From CAYUQT01 sp964446835 (GTDB taxonomy: Bacteria > Planctomycetota > Phycisphaerae > UBA1845 > JAFGLZ01), in NCBI GenBank assembly GCA_964446835.1, contig CAYUQT010000040.1, positions 1 to 64,000 of the forward strand: a stretch of 64,000 nt of DNA, written 5' to 3'. The notes beneath the pieces are model-generated. The model was not told the origin of the DNA. It did no database searches and was given only the letters and a program-made list of their open reading frames with translations. The position numbers and the translations under genes were made by a program. Positions 42,086 to 51,863 of this stretch are shown piece after piece. The first letter of the stretch is position 1. Every line of letters starts with the position of its first letter.

Positions 42086-43738
42086 CTACACCTTCAGCTT
42101 GCCCTGTTCCATTCTTACCGCGTAGTCATCCATCGCGTCGGCGAGAATCTTGCTGCGCTCTCCCACGAATTGCTCGAAACGATCAGGGCACCAAAGCGCG
42201 CGATCAGGGAAGAACTGCTGTTGTACACGCACGTCCGGAATTTTGTACTTGCTTAGGTAGGTATTCGGCTCGCTGTAGGAGAATCGCCGGTTATCGCCTT
42301 CGCCCAACACGACTATGTTGGCGAGCGAGTTAATGAGTTCCTCGGTTGGCGGGGTCGGTGTGCGCTTCCGCAAGCGACCGCGCGGTACGAAGTGGTGCCA
42401 CTCAGGACGAAATCCGTCATTCAGGGTATTGTCGCCACGGTCGAAGCCGAGGCGCTGGCCTGTCTTCCAGTCCTCGGCCCCATTTTCGAAGGCGATCAAA
42501 TAGAGCATCAGGCGGAGGAACTCATCCTCGTCGTAGCGGCGGAGCATATCCTCCGGCTTGAACGATAGAGGAGCTGCGAGAGTCTCGCTCATCTTCTTGA
42601 TCGCGGCCTCCGCGTTGCCCTCCTTCCTCATCGTCGTAAGGTCTTGGGCAATCGTAGTGGGGGCCGCGCTATTGTAACGACCATCTCGAAGGGCACGGAG
42701 AAGCCAGTAGAAGGATCGACGAAGCTGTTTCGCATCTCCCTTGAAGTACAGATCGTCGAGTGCGAAGAGGGGGATCAGGGCGTTGCGAGCGGGAAGAATC
42801 TCGGTGGTCAGGACGCCGATCTCTTTGAGCACGCGAACGACGTTACTGATTGCCTTTCGTGTTCGCTCCCAACCGTCCTCGAAGTCCAGCGTGCCCTCCC
42901 AGAAGTCGCGAGGGAGATCACGGAAACGAGCGACACCACGACGAACCGCCACCATTGACCTGACGACAAAGCTTGGGTCAAACACAAAACCCCGTTCTTT
43001 CAGATCCTCGATGTAGGGGAGCAATTCGCCGCGAACCCAGCCCTCTTGGCGTACTGCGATGAGTGCTAGAGCGATGTCACCTTCGTTGACGCGCGTACCA
43101 GCGCTGTTCAAGCGAGCGAAGATCTCCGCGACATCAACAGGGTCGTGATCGATCTCGATTAACACGATCTCTCGCTGCATCGCTGAGCGGAGTACATTAA
43201 GTAGCGACATGACCCGTTGCAGTTCAGCAGTGTCGGCGGCGGTCTTCCCGATGCGAGGTAGCAAGTCGATGGCTCTGGCTGCTACCTCGGTCTCAGGTAT
43301 GCTAAGTAAATCACGAACGGCTATCCAGTGAGATTGTTGCGCGATGATGGGGTTGATCAGGCTGAAATTCAATTGGTCAGGGTCAGACTTCAAGTCCAAC
43401 ATGACCTTGCACTTGTCGAAGTGGCGATTCCATAGTTCTGGAGCCGGGAACCAGTACGGGCGCTGGCCAACGAGCAGGCACAAGGCTGTCGTTCTCTGTT
43501 GTCCGTCCACGACCCATAAGCGCTGGTTGTTGGCAGATGCGACCGTGCGCGCCGATTCGTAGTCGTCTGCCCGCCAGCAAAGGATCGCGCCGAGCGGATA
43601 GTCCCGGCATAACGAGTCGAGTAGATTCTTCACTTTCTCCGGTGACCAGACGAAACCGCGCTGAAACTCCGGGATATCAAGCTCTCCGCTCACCGCGCGT
43701 TTGATGAGATCTGAGGGCTTTACCGCTGAATGAGCCAT
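42086..43738 (-). CDS. DUF262 (GmrSD-like) protein
   Basis: A 550-residue protein. The N-terminal DUF262 domain has IPEFQRGFVWSPEKVKNLLD and the nucleotide-handling motif VVDGQQRTTALC near residue 78. IFARLNSAGTRVNEGDIALA is a further family block. The C-terminal part shows EWHHFVPRGRL and NSLANIVVL, an HNH-like (DUF1524-type) arrangement with a His pair. The organisation matches GmrSD-type modification-dependent restriction enzymes and the newer DUF262-based phage defences. It lies 34 bases downstream of the SNF2 helicase and directly upstream of the AbiGi-like gene. It may form a separate module or an accessory part of the methylase system. Confidence 0.85.
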   Translation of the reverse strand: MAHSAVKPSDLIKRAVSGELDIPEFQRGFVWSPEKVKNLLDSLCRDYPLGAILCWRADDYESARTVASANNQRLWVVDGQQRTTALCLLVGQRPYWFPAPELWNRHFDKCKVMLDLKSDPDQLNFSLINPIIAQQSHWIAVRDLLSIPETEVAARAIDLLPRIGKTAADTAELQRVMSLLNVLRSAMQREIVLIEIDHDPVDVAEIFARLNSAGTRVNEGDIALALIAVRQEGWVRGELLPYIEDLKERGFVFDPSFVVRSMVAVRRGVARFRDLPRDFWEGTLDFEDGWERTRKAISNVVRVLKEIGVLTTEILPARNALIPLFALDDLYFKGDAKQLRRSFYWLLRALRDGRYNSAAPTTIAQDLTTMRKEGNAEAAIKKMSETLAAPLSFKPEDMLRRYDEDEFLRLMLYLIAFENGAEDWKTGQRLGFDRGDNTLNDGFRPEWHHFVPRGRLRKRTPTPPTEELINSLANIVVLGEGDNRRFSYSEPNTYLSKYKIPDVRVQQQFFPDRALWCPDRFEQFVGERSKILADAMDDYAVRMEQGKLKV

Positions 43739-43772
43739 CGATGTCCTCCACGTCTACTGCCAGTCCTTGCCC

Positions 43773-46700
43773 TCATGCAGGCTCTTCTGCCCGCTGAAGC
43801 AATTCGCCCAAATCGTAGTTCACACTCGTAACAGCGAAATCCGGCTCCCGTTGGAAGGGCGTGCGGATGTACTGCGGCTCCTCCGTATGATCACCCTCCG
43901 TTGAGACGACAGCCAGGATGAATTCGTCGGGCTTGTTCAGGGCAGTCAGAATCTCGTTCTTGGTAATCGTGACCGTCCTGGCACCTTTGGCCCGCCCTTT
44001 GACCTCGATGAACCGAAGGCGACCCGTGCTGGGGATCGCGGACTCGATGTCGTAGCCCCGCTTCTCGGCACTGACATCCTTTGGAACGAAGCCGAGTTTC
44101 GTTTCGGCCTGGAGGACCGCCGCTACGGCCATCGCCTCGACGCGGGCGGTCTCCCTGGCGAACGTCTCCGGCTGCGTTCTTGCGCCCTTCAGCCGTTCGA
44201 GGACGCCGGTGGAAATGACCATGGCGCCGCCGACGACAAAGGGAGGCGAGGGCGACAGCCTGCGCTCCTGCTCCAGTTCGGCCATGCGCTTTTGAAGGCG
44301 ACCGGATAATTCATCCGCACGCTGGCGTGCCTGACCGGAGTTCAACCTGGCATTGACCTTGCCCGCCAATTCCTGATCCTTCAGTTGCTCGGCGCGATGG
44401 TCCCAATAGGTGATTTCTTGGGTCAACCGCTCTTTGACGGCGGCCGTGGTCTTGTCGATCAACTCTTCCTTGCGTCGCCGGACCTCGCCAAGGTGGTCGG
44501 GTACCAGGTGCGCCACGGCATAGGTCATCGCTCTCGACTCCAGTTCGGTCCGCATCCAGTTGGGTTCCTCCAGCCGTTCGAGCAGCGGCTGCTCGTCAGC
44601 GGTGAGCGGACGGTAGTCCAGATAGGGGGCATGGCCCGCGGCACGGGTATTGCCGTCGCTGTCCACCTCTACGAACTGGAGTTGGCGGGATACGACCCGA
44701 CGCTGCCCTGACCGATCTGACCGGGCATCCTGGATGGAGTGATCCAGGTAGACCAAGGCCCGTACGTGGTCTGACGGATCGCTTTCGTCCACCAGAATCG
44801 TGCCCCGCTTCAAGAGGTCCCGGTGTCGTTCGATAGTCAGGTCAATCGTGGCATCCAGCAGCGGATGACCGGGGCAGATGAAGGCAGCCAGCGGCTTGCC
44901 AGGGATGCTGATGAGGTCCTTGTGAAACGTGATCCGCTCGTATTTGATCAGTACGGCGTCGCGGGCGCCGATGGCGCGGTCACGGTTGCGGATGATTGCG
45001 GGCACGTGAGCGATCTCGTACCGCTTGGGCTCTCGCTCACGGACAGTACCGCCCAGGAGCCGAAACGCCTCCATGAAGAAGGCGGCGATGAAATGCGGCT
45101 GTAGGCGACGTGCTTCGGCCCGTTCCATGTCCTCGCGAATCTGCCGGACTCGGCTGGCATCCATCGAGTCCTTCGCCAGTGCTCGCTCTTCGAGGAGTTG
45201 ACGGAGGTGGTCCCGATCCAGCGTCCCCTCCACGACTTGCGTCAGGCGGGCGCGGACCTCCGGGCGATCGCCATACCGAATGGCCTCCAGGAGCAGCTCC
45301 CGGAGGGGGCGGTCGTCAAATCGTAGACGACCGAGCACGTCAAACACCTGCCCACCCAATGCCTTCCGCTCTTCGTCGAGCTTCTCCAGCAGGCGGTGGT
45401 AGACCTCGCCTTCGCGGGTCTCCTTGGCCACCATGTTCCACAGGTGGCAAACCTCGGTCTGATTGATACGGTGAATGCGTCCGAATCGTTGCTCCAAACG
45501 ATTGGGGTTCCAGGGCAGATCGTAGTTGACCATCAAGTGGGCGCGTTGAAGGTTGATGCCCTCGCCTGCGGCATCCGTGGCAACCAGGATTTCCACCTCC
45601 TTGTCCTGGGTAAACTGGTTCTGCGCGTTCTTGCGCTGCTCGCGCCCCAGACTGCCGTGGATGATGACGACCGCCTCCGGACGGCCCAGGAGGGAACCGA
45701 TCTTGTCAGCCAGGTAGTTCAGCGTGTCCTTGTGCTCAGTGAAGATGATGAGTTTGCGTCGGTGCCCATGGGCATCGAACATCTCCGAGTTGTTCTGAAG
45801 GAGTTTGGACAGCTCGTCCCACTTCTTGTCCGTACCGGACTTGCGGACCCGGAGGGCGATCTGCTCCAGGTGTTTCAGCATCCCGATCTCGGTCTGGAGT
45901 TCGGCGATGGTGCGGGCGGCAGACGCCTGGTCCACCACCTTCTCCTCGGTGTCCTCGACCTCCGTGTCCGGGGAGTCTTCCAGGTCGTCCATGTCATCCG
46001 CGTCGTAGGAGGGCAGATCGGCGTTCAGGTCAACATGGGTTGCAGCCGCCCGGCTCAGCAACTGTTCCTCGCGGAGTCGTTTTTCGAGGCGTTCCCGTCT
46101 GCGGCGGAGCGATTGGTAGATCGCCTCGGGTGAAGACGCCAAACGCCGTTGGAGGATTGTCAGGGCGAAGCCGACGGTCCCCTTGCGACCCTCGTTCTCT
46201 AACGCCTCGGCCCGGTTGAACTCCTCGCGAACATAATCGGTGACCTGTTTGTAGAGGTCGGCCTCCGCTTCGGACAGCGTGTAGTTGGCGGTATAGGCGA
46301 TTCGTTCGGGAAACAGCGGCGTCCCGTCGAACTTCAGGAGTTGTTCCTTGACCAATCGTCGCATCAGGTCGGACGCATCCGTGACATGGACACCATCCCG
46401 GAACTTGCCCTCAAACCGATCGCCGTCTAACAGCGCCATGAAGAGCTGAAAATCCGCCTCCTTGCCGTTGTGCGGTGTGGCGGTCATCAACAGGAAATGG
46501 CGGGTGAGCCGCGAGAGCAATTGGCCCAGACGGTAACGCTTTGTGTACCGCACCTCGCCGCCGAAGAAGCTGGCGCTCATCTTGTGAGCTTCGTCGCACA
46601 CGATCAAGTCCCAATCGGTCGTCTCGAGCTTGGCTTGGACATCCTCGTTGCGGCTGAGTTTGTCGAGCCGGCAGATGGCGAGGGGGTTCTCGGCGAACCA

Positions 46701-47282
46701 GTTGCCGGTGCGGGCGGCTTCGAAGTTGTCGGTCGTCATGATCTCGAATGGTAGGTGGAACCGCTGATCAAGCTCGTCCTGCCACTGTTCGACCAGATTG
46801 CCGGGGCATATCACCAGGCACCGTTGAAGGTCGCCCCGGACGATCAACTCCTTCATGAGCAGCCCGGCCATGATGGTCTTGCCGGAGCCGGGGTCGTCAG
46901 CCAGCAGGAATCGAAGGGGTTGACGCGGCAGCAGTTCGCCGTAGACAGCGGTGATCTGGTGGGGCAGGGGATCGACGAGGGATGTGTGAACCGCAAGGAG
47001 CGGATCGAACAGATACGCCAGCCGGACGCGTTGAGCTTCGGAGACCAGACGGAACAGGGCCGCGTCCCCGTCGAAGCTCCAGGGTCGCCCGGCCTCTACG
47101 ATTTCCAGGGTCGGCTCCCGATCCCTGTAGATCAGTTCGCCGCCGAGTCGGCCCCCGGCGTCCTTGTAGGTGAGCTCGATGGCGGAGTCACCAATCCACT
47201 TCACATCGATGACGGAGACCAGGCCATCAGGCAGAACGCCCTTGACGTAGGCACCACGGGTCAGCTCTTCCAGGCGCGCCAT
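43773..47282 (-). CDS. SNF2-family helicase with C-terminal DUF3883 domain (DrmD-like)
   Basis: A 1169-residue protein with GAGGAG before its ATG. The N-terminal region is followed by SNF2 helicase motifs: Walker A DPGSGKT at 130-136, DEAH at 230-233, MTATPHNGK, and the second lobe with IIFTEHKDTLNYLA, ATDAAGEGINLQ and NRLEQRFGRIHRINQ. Near the C-terminus KRGYDIESAIPSTGRLRFIE followed by VKGRAKG is a DUF3883 nuclease-like segment with an E-V-K core. The architecture is that of the large helicases of DISARM-type loci (DrmD) and of DUF499/DUF1156 systems. It is the upstream gene of this set and probably translocates on incoming DNA. Confidence 0.9.
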   Translation of the reverse strand: MARLEELTRGAYVKGVLPDGLVSVIDVKWIGDSAIELTYKDAGGRLGGELIYRDREPTLEIVEAGRPWSFDGDAALFRLVSEAQRVRLAYLFDPLLAVHTSLVDPLPHQITAVYGELLPRQPLRFLLADDPGSGKTIMAGLLMKELIVRGDLQRCLVICPGNLVEQWQDELDQRFHLPFEIMTTDNFEAARTGNWFAENPLAICRLDKLSRNEDVQAKLETTDWDLIVCDEAHKMSASFFGGEVRYTKRYRLGQLLSRLTRHFLLMTATPHNGKEADFQLFMALLDGDRFEGKFRDGVHVTDASDLMRRLVKEQLLKFDGTPLFPERIAYTANYTLSEAEADLYKQVTDYVREEFNRAEALENEGRKGTVGFALTILQRRLASSPEAIYQSLRRRRERLEKRLREEQLLSRAAATHVDLNADLPSYDADDMDDLEDSPDTEVEDTEEKVVDQASAARTIAELQTEIGMLKHLEQIALRVRKSGTDKKWDELSKLLQNNSEMFDAHGHRRKLIIFTEHKDTLNYLADKIGSLLGRPEAVVIIHGSLGREQRKNAQNQFTQDKEVEILVATDAAGEGINLQRAHLMVNYDLPWNPNRLEQRFGRIHRINQTEVCHLWNMVAKETREGEVYHRLLEKLDEERKALGGQVFDVLGRLRFDDRPLRELLLEAIRYGDRPEVRARLTQVVEGTLDRDHLRQLLEERALAKDSMDASRVRQIREDMERAEARRLQPHFIAAFFMEAFRLLGGTVREREPKRYEIAHVPAIIRNRDRAIGARDAVLIKYERITFHKDLISIPGKPLAAFICPGHPLLDATIDLTIERHRDLLKRGTILVDESDPSDHVRALVYLDHSIQDARSDRSGQRRVVSRQLQFVEVDSDGNTRAAGHAPYLDYRPLTADEQPLLERLEEPNWMRTELESRAMTYAVAHLVPDHLGEVRRRKEELIDKTTAAVKERLTQEITYWDHRAEQLKDQELAGKVNARLNSGQARQRADELSGRLQKRMAELEQERRLSPSPPFVVGGAMVISTGVLERLKGARTQPETFARETARVEAMAVAAVLQAETKLGFVPKDVSAEKRGYDIESAIPSTGRLRFIEVKGRAKGARTVTITKNEILTALNKPDEFILAVVSTEGDHTEEPQYIRTPFQREPDFAVTSVNYDLGELLQRAEEPA

Positions 47283-47629
47283 GACCCCGAACTCCTCTCA
47301 CAACCCCACGGACTACGGCAGGAACGTCCGACTAATCTAAGCATACAGCATCACCCTGACAACCCCGGTCGCACGCTGAAATCTTTTTGGCCGGCGCAGT
47401 ACGGCCGCTGCTGGCATCGCCGCAAGGTGTGTGGCATCAGGGAGATATAGCCGAGCACAGTCGTCGCATGGAGGGTGCAATCGTCGGTGGCGTCCTGGTG
47501 GGAGGAGATGCCCCGTGATGACGGAACCGGGGGCGGGGAGGGCCAACAATCAAGACGGACATGACTGGCGCATTGCCGTCGGGTGGTTGAAGGAGCTGCC
47601 TGCGCCCCATGTCTGGGCGTAGCTCTAGC
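47283..47629. other. Intergenic stretch between helicase and HerA genes
   Basis: About 350 bases. No supported gene. It likely holds the promoter of the helicase-led operon. Confidence 0.4.
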
Positions 47630-49390
47630 TTATGCGCTCGGCGTAAGGCTTTGCCTTCGCCAAGATTGCACGGCCTCCGGAATAGCCTGAACCGCCTTGT
47701 CTTCGGACCACCGGTCCCAAAAATCCACCGTTCTGCTACTTGGCTGTGCCTTCGGCTCCTTGATGCGGATGCGGCTTGGAAGAAGGCTTGCATCGCCCAC
47801 AACCAATGCCTCTCCAGTATCCAGCACTGGCAGCAGATCTGTGAATCCCCCAAGGCTATCCGGCAGCAAACGCTTCACTACATTCTGGTCCTCGGCGTTC
47901 GTGAGCCGTAGGGCGACGAAGTTATTGCATTGGCTTAGAATAGTACGACTAACCTCCGACGGGCGTTGGCTAATGACAACCAAGCCAACACCGTACTTGC
48001 GGCCCTCTTTGGCGATTCGCTCGAAGTAGCGTAATGCGGCCTCGGACACCCCCACCGCTTCAGATCGATCAGGAACGTACAAATGAGCCTCATCGCAGAA
48101 TAGTGCCACCGGGTGCCTTTGCTCCGGCATAGTCCACTGTTGGACAAGGAATATAAGGCTTGCGATTCGTCCAACGATAAGAGGAAGAATGTCCGAGGGA
48201 ACCTCTGAGAAATCGATGATCTTCACACCGCCCTTACCGGTCTCCTGATCGCGGGTTCCCGCCATTAGTATCGCTGCGAGCTTTGGCAACCACTCGAATT
48301 GCATGGTCTCCTTTGGAGCAGAGAACATAAAGCCCAATCGTCTATCGTTCAGCTTGTTTTCGAGCCGGGCAATGAAGCGACTCAATCGGCCATGAAACTC
48401 ACCTTGCTTATCGCGGCCGCTGGAGCCTGTCACCATCTCTGTATCGAGACGTTCAAGTTCTGTCAGGACTGCCTTGATGTCATAAGGGACAGGGCTATCT
48501 ATCGTAAAGTTGGCTAGCACATCCATGTGCTTTCCCGCCTCTAGGTACTGACGCTTGCACTGCGTGACGGTTCGAGACAAGACCATCGCCTGGTTCGGCG
48601 CGTTTTGGTCACTGCGGTCAATAAGCATGGAGGTCATATCCTCGTAGCTTAGGAGCCAATAGGGAAGATACAGCACTCCCTCGTCGAACGACGTTGCCTT
48701 CCCAAGGTCACCAGGTCCAGCGATATGGAAATGGCGAATCCCGTCGCCGGACAGGGTCTGGTACTCGCCATGGATGTCGAAGAGCACGGCATTGGCGTTG
48801 GGCAAGGCGGCTATCTGTTCAAGAAGACGGGCCGTAGTCCAAGACTTACCGGAGCCTGTGCTGCCGACGATCACGGCGTGGCGCTGGAAAAGACGATTGG
48901 CGTTCAGAAACGCCTCAGCCTTCTCATCGAGAGTGTAGGTTCCCAGTGAAAGACGGTGCGCCTCCGCGCCGGCGACAAAGGACACGGCCCGCATAAACTG
49001 AGTAAGTCGGTCGGCCTCGATTGGGAAGCAGTTCGCCTCAATCTCCGGGACGGTTTCCAGCGTCCTGCGGAAGATGTTCTCCTTCGTTCCTATTCTGTCG
49101 ATGAAAGTGCCGATGAGGGTGATACGGACGACGTTGCGCTCTTGTTCCGGCGTTCCTTCGTCGCCACTCTCGTCGTCCGCAAGAGCCTTCGCGATTGCCG
49201 TGTCACGGATGATCTTCTGCACAATACCAACAAGATGCTGGCCGGGCCGGGAACTTTGCAGTACGACGAGGCGGTTTACCTGAAGTTGCCTCAGGAGGTT
49301 GATGTTATCGACAGTGACGACAACGGTTGCGGTGTCGACAGCTTTGACCTTGCCGAGCGCGTCCGCGTCCTGATACTCAAAAAGAGCCAT
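47630..49390 (-). CDS. HerA-type hexameric ATPase/translocase of a SIR2-HerA pair
   Basis: A 586-residue protein. Residues 1-110 form a HAS-barrel-like domain (MALFEYQDADALGKVKAVDT). Walker A VGSTGSGKS lies at 175-183, followed by VLFDIHGEYQ, and Walker B is VALFCDEAHLYV. VISQRPSEVS is the HerA sensor block. HerA ATPases are ring-shaped DNA translocases; paired with SIR2 proteins they form antiphage complexes (SIR2-HerA, called Nezha). The start at 49390 has AGGA upstream and lies 10 bases after the SIR2 stop; an upstream in-frame start would overlap it. Confidence 0.9.
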   Translation of the reverse strand: MALFEYQDADALGKVKAVDTATVVVTVDNINLLRQLQVNRLVVLQSSRPGQHLVGIVQKIIRDTAIAKALADDESGDEGTPEQERNVVRITLIGTFIDRIGTKENIFRRTLETVPEIEANCFPIEADRLTQFMRAVSFVAGAEAHRLSLGTYTLDEKAEAFLNANRLFQRHAVIVGSTGSGKSWTTARLLEQIAALPNANAVLFDIHGEYQTLSGDGIRHFHIAGPGDLGKATSFDEGVLYLPYWLLSYEDMTSMLIDRSDQNAPNQAMVLSRTVTQCKRQYLEAGKHMDVLANFTIDSPVPYDIKAVLTELERLDTEMVTGSSGRDKQGEFHGRLSRFIARLENKLNDRRLGFMFSAPKETMQFEWLPKLAAILMAGTRDQETGKGGVKIIDFSEVPSDILPLIVGRIASLIFLVQQWTMPEQRHPVALFCDEAHLYVPDRSEAVGVSEAALRYFERIAKEGRKYGVGLVVISQRPSEVSRTILSQCNNFVALRLTNAEDQNVVKRLLPDSLGGFTDLLPVLDTGEALVVGDASLLPSRIRIKEPKAQPSSRTVDFWDRWSEDKAVQAIPEAVQSWRRQSLTPSA

Positions 49391-49400
49391 AGTGTGTTTC

Positions 49401-50429
49401 CTAAGCAGGGCCGATAGTGGCGTCAAGGAACCGGTCTAACTGCCACAGTGATGTACTCGGCAACTCGATACCTTCCGGATGTTCCTGAGAATAGACTCTG
49501 GTTGCTGTGTCCGCCCTCTCGAACGCGAGGAAGCTGGACTTGCAGGACTCAGCCACAAACGTTCTCGCCGAATTGGTGAGCGTGCGGGCAAGTATCACCA
49601 GGGGAGTAGACTGGTGACGAACGCGCTCAACGAGCTTCGGTTGGATGTGGATATCATTGAAGCCGTAGCCTACGCAAAGGTATGACCGGCCGGAGACAAG
49701 CGCCGCGTCGGCGTGATGCATGATCGACCGAAACGGCTCCTGGTGGGTCGCTTCATACTTCGTGCTTCCTGGCGTAACCAGTAAAGGCGTCAATCCCTTG
49801 GGGGGTTCAATCCGGCCCGGAAGGGCAATGACGACACCGCGTGAATCGGCAAACCAGTCGAGAGACCCATGTACTTTCCACACCTCGACGAGTCGGCCAT
49901 TGATGAGGCGCCTCCGGGCATCGTCAACCGAATCAAAGAAGCCGAGATGGTGGCCGGTAAAGCCTGTGTAGTGGCAGAAGTGGGCCAGGTCGGCCGCGTA
50001 CTCTGCGATGCGGTCGTAATTCGTCGTCACGACTGAGAGGGAGTGGTTTGTGCTGTTGAACAGGTGTCGATAGAGCCGAACAAGTGCTGGAGTAGTCTCG
50101 CCTGTAGCGATGCGTTCAAATACGGCCAGATCTTCCGAGAGTATAAGCCCTCTCGTTTGATGGATTACATCCGCCAGGAGTGATGCCGGAATCGCAACCT
50201 TCTGCAGGGCGGTCTCAAGGTCGTCAGTTTGTAGGGCAACCTTCAGCCCGTTCCATGCCTCCTGTTCCTGTGTGGTCGGTCCGGGCTTAACGTTCGCCAA
50301 GAGGTGGCTCTTCAATCCGCCCATGCCACTGATGCCATATGCAGCGGAGTGGCCACTTCCCAGAACGATGACAGGTGATTCCTGAAGGCACTTCTGGGCG
50401 AGCTGGATCACAGTCTCCAAGGTGTCCAT
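49401..50429 (-). CDS. SIR2-like NAD-consuming effector of a SIR2-HerA pair
   Basis: A 342-residue protein from the ATG at 50429 (GAGGAC upstream). SPVIVLGSGHSAAYGISGMG is the SIR2 nucleotide-binding start, VVTTNYDRIAEYA a family block, and VWKVHGSLDWF carries the histidine equivalent to the catalytic one. CVGYGFNDIHIQPKL forms the end of the Rossmann fold. SIR2 domains in defence degrade NAD+ on infection. With the downstream HerA gene it forms a recognised two-gene antiphage system. It begins 29 bases after the tyrosine recombinase stop, so it may be expressed from the recombinase promoter. Confidence 0.88.
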   Translation of the reverse strand: MDTLETVIQLAQKCLQESPVIVLGSGHSAAYGISGMGGLKSHLLANVKPGPTTQEQEAWNGLKVALQTDDLETALQKVAIPASLLADVIHQTRGLILSEDLAVFERIATGETTPALVRLYRHLFNSTNHSLSVVTTNYDRIAEYAADLAHFCHYTGFTGHHLGFFDSVDDARRRLINGRLVEVWKVHGSLDWFADSRGVVIALPGRIEPPKGLTPLLVTPGSTKYEATHQEPFRSIMHHADAALVSGRSYLCVGYGFNDIHIQPKLVERVRHQSTPLVILARTLTNSARTFVAESCKSSFLAFERADTATRVYSQEHPEGIELPSTSLWQLDRFLDATIGPA

Positions 50430-50458
50430 GCCACGTGTCCTCGGCAATCCATGCAGGT

Positions 50459-51436
50459 CTAGATCGCTATCCGCTCCACCTCGTCCAGCGTAATCTCGTC
50501 GCTTGTTCGGTCGTAGAGCTTCGTCGTCCGAGGCGATTCGTGAGCCGCAATCGCCTGGGCGTTCTCGATGGTTCCTCCGTTGTCCAGGTACGCTGTGATT
50601 CCGGTGGCCCTGAATGTATGGCAGCAGGTGCTTCGTGGCAAGCCCGCCGCGAGGGCGCGACGCTTAATCATGCGGAGCACGTCGATGCGGTGCATGGGGT
50701 TCGCGGTGACGCGGCGGTGACGATCGACGCTGCGGAAGAGGGGGCCCTTCTTGTCACCGGCGATGGCGGCGGCCTCGATGTAGGCGTCCAGGTAGGCTTC
50801 TGCGTTGTGGTGGGCGGGTACCTCGTGGCGTTTGCCGCCCTTCTCGTGCAAGCGTAGCCACCACCGCTTGCCGTTCTGGTAGTAGTCTTCGACCCGCATC
50901 TTCGTAACGGCCCCGACGCGGGCAAACGAGTAGACCATGACGCCGATGAGCGCCCGGTCGCGCAGGCCAGCGATGGTGCCGATGTCGATGGAATCGAGCA
51001 GTTGTCGGGCCTGATCGGCTGTTAGGACGGGCGTCTTACCGCGTTTGACGACATACTTGGGGCCGCGGACCGAACCGGCGGGGTTCGTAGGCACTACTTG
51101 GCCGGTGACAAGCCAGTCGAAGAGCATCCGAATGGCTGCCAGGTGCTGCTTGACGCTTGGTGGGGCCTTATGGGCCATAAGCTGCTCGACGTACGCAGCG
51201 ACCGCTACAGGGGCGATCGTGTCGAGGCGGAGGCCACGGGCCTGGCACCACCCGAAGAACTGCGCCACGGCCCTTGCGTACGCTTGGCGGGTGTTCTTGT
51301 TCCTGATGTTCGCCGTGAAGAACTCGATAAAGCGCCAACCGGCCCGCTCGCCGGCGTCGACGATGACGGCGGGCAGGGTCTCCAGCCCGACGCGGGCAAG
51401 CTGTCGGGGTACGAGGGCAGTGTTCTTGTCGTCCAC
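50459..51436 (-). CDS. Tyrosine recombinase at the defence-island boundary
   Basis: A 325-residue site-specific recombinase of XerD-like size. The core-binding domain (NKNTRQAYARAVAQFFGWCQ) is followed by the catalytic set: Arg in YSFARVGAVTKM, Lys in LHEKGGKRHEVP, HTFRATG, and HESPRTTKLYDR with the nucleophilic Tyr. All key residues are present. It differs strongly from the element integrase at 16 kb and is not next to a tRNA. Its place between the kinase-nuclease cassette and the SIR2-HerA genes suggests that it brought, or still moves, defence cargo. Similar recombinases are common as internal genes in integrative elements. Confidence 0.92.
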   Translation of the reverse strand: MDDKNTALVPRQLARVGLETLPAVIVDAGERAGWRFIEFFTANIRNKNTRQAYARAVAQFFGWCQARGLRLDTIAPVAVAAYVEQLMAHKAPPSVKQHLAAIRMLFDWLVTGQVVPTNPAGSVRGPKYVVKRGKTPVLTADQARQLLDSIDIGTIAGLRDRALIGVMVYSFARVGAVTKMRVEDYYQNGKRWWLRLHEKGGKRHEVPAHHNAEAYLDAYIEAAAIAGDKKGPLFRSVDRHRRVTANPMHRIDVLRMIKRRALAAGLPRSTCCHTFRATGITAYLDNGGTIENAQAIAAHESPRTTKLYDRTSDEITLDEVERIAI

Positions 51437-51863
51437 AGTAACACCGTTTGACCGGTTAAACGACGGGCTGAACCGGGGCGTCCCGACCGCGCATCGGCCG
51501 GGCTCAATTTGTCGCTATTGGAGTATCATAATATCCTTTATGATGCATCGTCAAGGGTCGGGACGGAGGCACTTCTTGAACTGCCCGTGAGGCTTCCCGA
51601 TATGGGGGCGCGATGCCACCTTCCACTTGATAGTCGCTAGGTTGACGTTGCACCTAAACGGCACGTTCTATACTAGGAAAGTGTTTCTTCACGTCACCAG
51701 CATGACAGCGCTCCGCCTTCCTACTCCTCTTCGTGGTTCGACGCCGGGAGAGGCGAGAGGGGCTATTTCTTAGGCATATGCGCCCTCTGATCCCCAGTAG
51801 CGCCGCGGCGGACAAGTGGCACATGGCCCAGTTCCGGCCGCCGAAGCAGGGTCGGACACCAGA
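51437..51863. other. Intergenic region with recombinase promoter
   Basis: About 430 bases. The recombinase promoter candidate is at its left end. A short plus-strand frame at 51778-51867 encodes 29 residues of unknown nature and is not supported as a gene. Confidence 0.4.
51525..51554 (-). promoter_or_regulatory. Candidate promoter and operator of the tyrosine recombinase
   Basis: On the minus strand TTGACG (51554-51549) and TATGAT (51530-51525) have 18-base spacing. ATCATAA and TTATGAT (51525-51544) form a perfect 7-bp inverted repeat over the -10 region, a likely operator. Confidence 0.5.
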
